Shown here: positions 60,601 through 64,000 of the stretch, one piece after another
How positions within the stretch are numbered: the first letter of the stretch is position 1
How the letters are laid out: every line of letters starts with the position of its first letter
Source of the DNA: Xestospongia muta
Lineage: Eukaryota > Porifera > Demospongiae > Haplosclerida > Petrosiidae
Assembly: GCA_963693285.1 (NCBI GenBank)
Contig: OY848920.1
Span: forward strand, 5,469,135-5,533,134
Direction of reading: 5' to 3'
DNA: 64,000 bases
Program-made: the position numbers and the translations under genes
Notes under the pieces: model-generated
What the model saw: only the letters and a program-made list of their open reading frames with translations
Database searches by the model: none
What the model was told of the DNA's origin: nothing

Positions 60601-61619
60601 ATTCAAAGAAGTTTTAACTATACTCTCTTTGTTTCATTCTAAATCAGAAGAATACTGTAATGACCAAAAATATAAATTGTTTAGCCTGACATGCACATGT
60701 ATATTCATCAGGATTGAGATTTGAACAAGTAGTCGTTTGTTTTCTTTGCTAGTGTGTCTGTACATTGTAGAGAAAGTATGTTTTATTTTATCTTTTTTAT
60801 GCAGCACTTGACAATGGAAGAATTGAGTGGTTTGATTTTGAAAATAGAGTCATACTTACGTCACCAACTACTAAACAATGTGAAGAAGCTATGAGCAGAT
60901 TATCGGAAGAACAAGGAACAGAAAAAGAATGGAACATTTTTCTCACTAAATCATCTCCTGAAAGTACTTTGGTTATTATTAGAAATCTCAATGAGTATAT
61001 AGTGAGGACATTTGATATACGAAATTGTCATTTAAATAGTGCATGCGTGTCAACATTATCAGAGGTGTTTGATAAAAATGAGACAGTAAAGAGACTGTAT
61101 ATTTATTCCTCTCAACTCGATGGTAGTATTAAACAATTTTGTAATGCTCTTTTAACTAACACCACACTTGAAAGGTTAGTAATGTGGAGTGTTACTCTTA
61201 CAGATGAAGATATTACCCATTTGTCTGATGTTTTAGCTAGTAACAAGACGCTAACTGGACTAACTCTCTCCAATTGTAACATCACTGATAATGGTATTGA
61301 ATCTGTTTTTAAAGGCCTATCTCAAAACCAAACTTTAACGTTTTTAAACATCGGTGGTAATTGTTTGATCACATCAATTAGTGCAAGCAGAATAGTTGAA
61401 CTACTAAACACAACAACATCACTGAAACAACTACACATCTTTAATACGTCGTTGAAAGACGATGACATTAAATTAATTTGTACCTCACTCACCAAAAACT
61501 CTACAATAGAAACATTGGAGTTATCATCACAATATGAAGAAATCTGTAAGAAATTTGACTGTTATCACCTTATTATAGATAGACTTGAATTTCATATTTA
61601 TGAAGAAATACCGTGGTAA
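57687..61619 (+). CDS. Death domain, CARD-like repeat, coiled coil and LRR protein
   Basis: Nine exons: 57687-57720, 57789-58073, 58130-58402, 58457-58786, 58933-58965, 59025-59704, 59762-59861, 60360-60497 and 60805-61619. All introns are GT-AG and the total is 2688 nt, 895 residues. The first exon encodes MAAKELTDPQL and splices in phase into the death domain (about 12-100, with ERNWLTLGLQLGL and CLLECLSLWLRR). Exons 3 and 4 (107-197, 198-307) are paralogous helical CARD/death-like modules sharing ISQSLHxPxxVxQLL and ISExTLxxIE. Exon 6 (319-545) is an unassigned domain with LPVNRLKCFLQDCYPELTPK and CTLIDVCILEAIAERFD. Exons 7-8 are charged and coiled-coil-like. Exon 9 has an RI-type LRR array (NTTLERLVMWSVTLTDEDI, NKTLTGLTLSNCNITDNGI). 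The order resembles an NLR, but no NACHT or P-loop is present. Likely an adaptor or sensor in apoptotic or immune signalling. Confidence 0.85.
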
Positions 61620-64000
61620 ATTTTACTATATAAATGTTTGTAAGAATTGTATAATTTTATTCCACGTTTTTAATTTTAGATTGAATAATTGTTGACCGTC
61701 TTATGTTTTTTTAATAATGTTTTTTTTCATTCTTACTTTTGGCCACATATATATATATACTCTCTTAATCAGCTGAAGAAAAGTGGAAATATACTAACAA
61801 AAGTAGTACTAATACAATAATGATCTCTTGTTGTAGTGAGTATGTGGTGATAATTGTTTACTATACAATCAACAAAAGGAGGGACTAGGTCATTAGACTG
61901 TTATGCATATATTCATTATACGTCAGATGCATACGGTGTATCAAACCAAATGGGTGTTTTAATCTCTAAGTTACATTCTACCATTGCAAGTTAATTTTTG
62001 TAATTAGAAAACTAATCTGTGTAGAATGTTGAAATGTGTTTCTTTAAATGAACATGAAATTTCTTTTAATATCAATATTAAATCAACACTGAAAATAACC
62101 CATATTGTGTCAAAAGACAATGGTCATCAAAGTTTTCATCATCCTTCCAGAGTCATACACACCTTACGACATCTAATTGGAGTCGACTCTTGGTTTGCAT
62201 TTGTTATTCAAATTTAATAGCCAGTATGGAAATTAATAAATGATGAATGTATCAACAAAATGTCTTATTGTAATCCAAGACTGTTTTTAATCAAGAAAAA
62301 TATCAAAAGATAATTACATTGTCACTACACTTTCTTCTTTCTTAGCAATATGTCTACCAAATGGGGACTGACTTTTGTTTGCTTATTGTAAGTCTCATTG
62401 GTGATGATCAACTGAGCATACTCAGTTCAGCAAGTAGTGGTACCAATTTTATACTAGACTTGTAGGCTCTTCACACTAATTCCAGCAAGCTGATTGTATA
62501 ACTTTTGCATGCCTGTTTAGCAAAACAAAGGGGTGGTGGAGTCTATATTGATTAATTTTGTTTTCCCTGAAGTCAAGGCATATTCATGCACTTAAAATAG
62601 CATTTTGACCATTGTCTTTATTACCATAATCTCATCAATTGATGTAAGCCCAATATTAAGTTACCACAAAGCCAAAACTAGTCTAACATCAATATGTATA
62701 AAGCCAATTAGAATCCAAAAGTAGTCTTTGTAGTTTATGTCTGATAATTGAAACTATGAGGGAGAGGTATAAACTATTTCAACTTAACTAACTGGATTAG
62801 TTCAGTTGAAATAGTATCTGCTTATAGTTTCAATTGAAGCAATGATTCAATTACTATAGCAAAGTGGGTGCAAAAGCAATAATGTTGTAGATGCAACTAT
62901 TTGGCTTTATATATATTAAGTTGCACTAGTTTTGGCCTTGTAGCAACTTAGAATGGGTTTACATCATATTGATGAAACTGTGGTAATGAAGACCTCCGTT
63001 AAACTGACAAAATGCTTTTTTCTGTGGCACATACGCTATCCTAATTCAATGCTGTTTCAATTGTTAGAGTTTCAGCTAAGCCTTTCAAACCACATATGTG
63101 TAGTCCTATTGCATGTAGTAGTCATAATACCTTTACTGTCTCTGGAATATGGTCTTTGACATCTGACTATAATGTTTATCACTGAACACGTACTCTCTGC
63201 CTTAATGCATTACCACATCTACTGTACCAGTTCTCTTACTGACACAAAGGATACAGAGCTATTAGAATTGTGGCAAATAATGACAAATACAACAAAAAAG
63301 GGACAATAGCAAAAAACAACAGTGAGAATAACTGCAAATCCATGTGTATATACATACAAGGCCTCTTTTGATTATATGTCTTTTGTTCAGAAGCTAGTTT
63401 GTCATTTTGGCCATCAGCATTACTAAGAGCATTTATCAGATAGAATTATACACTGCTAAAATGACATGTCAATTTAGCTTATCAATTTGTTATGTTTTAT
63501 ACATGAGTATATGACTCTATATACAGTACTGTATATTATAAGATTGTTTAGTACATTTACAGAGTTTGGAAAACATATGGATTTACTATAAATATGTATG
63601 CATAGAGTTATTACACAATAAAAATATAGCTGTATACAAGTACTAGCTAAGAAACACCCTATTTATAGACTTATAATATACTATATAACGTGCATTAACT
63701 ATCTAGTATTTACAATATACAGAATCAATTTTAATTACAATTCATGTCATGAATGTTTATTTGTACAGTGTAATATTAATGAGTATAAAATTATTAGTGA
63801 CAAAATAAATATTTGTTTCATTTCAGATCTAGTAATTCCAGTGAATTAATTTTGGGTACAGACATGTGTAGTTCTTTCTTTATCACATGTTATGGTAATA
63901 GTAATTCCTGTCCATTGACTCAAGTGATCTGACTAGCTGTTCCCTCTCTTTGTTTCTGTTGTTTTCTGACTATAGGGTTATTAATAAAATCAGAGAGAGA
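61620..64000. other. Intergenic, no gene seen
   Basis: The frames at 62026-62217 and 62953-63159 have no domain and no splice context. 62745-62840 is an imperfect hairpin (AATTGAAACTAT and AACTATTTCAACTT against AGTTGAAATAGT and ATAGTTTCAATTG). The rest is A+T-rich. Confidence 0.5.

Noticed and set aside
57687..61619. NACHT domain between the CARD-like exons and the LRR
   Set aside because: No GxxxxGKS/T P-loop or Walker B pattern was found in exons or visible intron sequence.

Overview
The window looks like nuclear DNA of an early-branching animal, most likely a demosponge of the Amphimedon kind. The reasons are an A+T-rich background, compact genes with short GT-AG introns (about 50-130 bp), death/CARD-like and LRR signalling modules, and a mix of copia, gypsy and foldback repeats. 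The species is inferred from gene style, not proven. Spliced models were built by hand from splice consensus, codon phase and paralogue comparison.

Layout. (1) 1-2.9 kb is duplicated AT-rich DNA with a foldback element. (2) 3.8-19.2 kb is an array on the minus strand that alternates secreted PI-PLC X-domain genes (5851-7200, 9981-11330, 14985-16337) with a small four-TM membrane-protein gene. The four-TM gene is broken or fragmentary in four places and intact at 17408-19215; a fifth-locus paralogue is intact on the plus strand at 52611-53404. (3) 19.2-31.3 kb is repeat-rich: minisatellites, a decayed copia element (23474-27798), a transposase-like relic, an internally deleted gypsy element (28335-30008) and a TTAA-bounded inverted-repeat element (30114-31300). 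(4) 32.8-39.1 kb is a large inverted duplication centred near 34.7 kb. One arm carries 20 tandem copies of a 136-138 bp exon-plus-intron unit, each able to encode a 19-residue peptide. (5) 41812-50268 (minus) is one nine-exon gene for a 2358-residue protein made of two tandem copies of a four-exon unit with identical intron phases. (6) 50.3-57.6 kb holds degenerate repeats, the four-TM gene and a broken P2X7-cytosolic-domain-like gene. (7) 57687-61619 (plus) is a nine-exon, 895-residue death domain/CARD-like/LRR protein without a NACHT domain. (8) The last 2.4 kb show no convincing gene.

Functional reading. The PI-PLC array encodes secreted enzymes that may cleave phosphatidylinositol or GPI anchors outside the cell. 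The 895-residue protein looks like an innate-immune or apoptosis adaptor. The 2358-residue protein combines helical repeats with treble-clef-like zinc motifs, and its function is unknown. The exon array and the two-unit zinc protein are the strongest candidates for undescribed biology.
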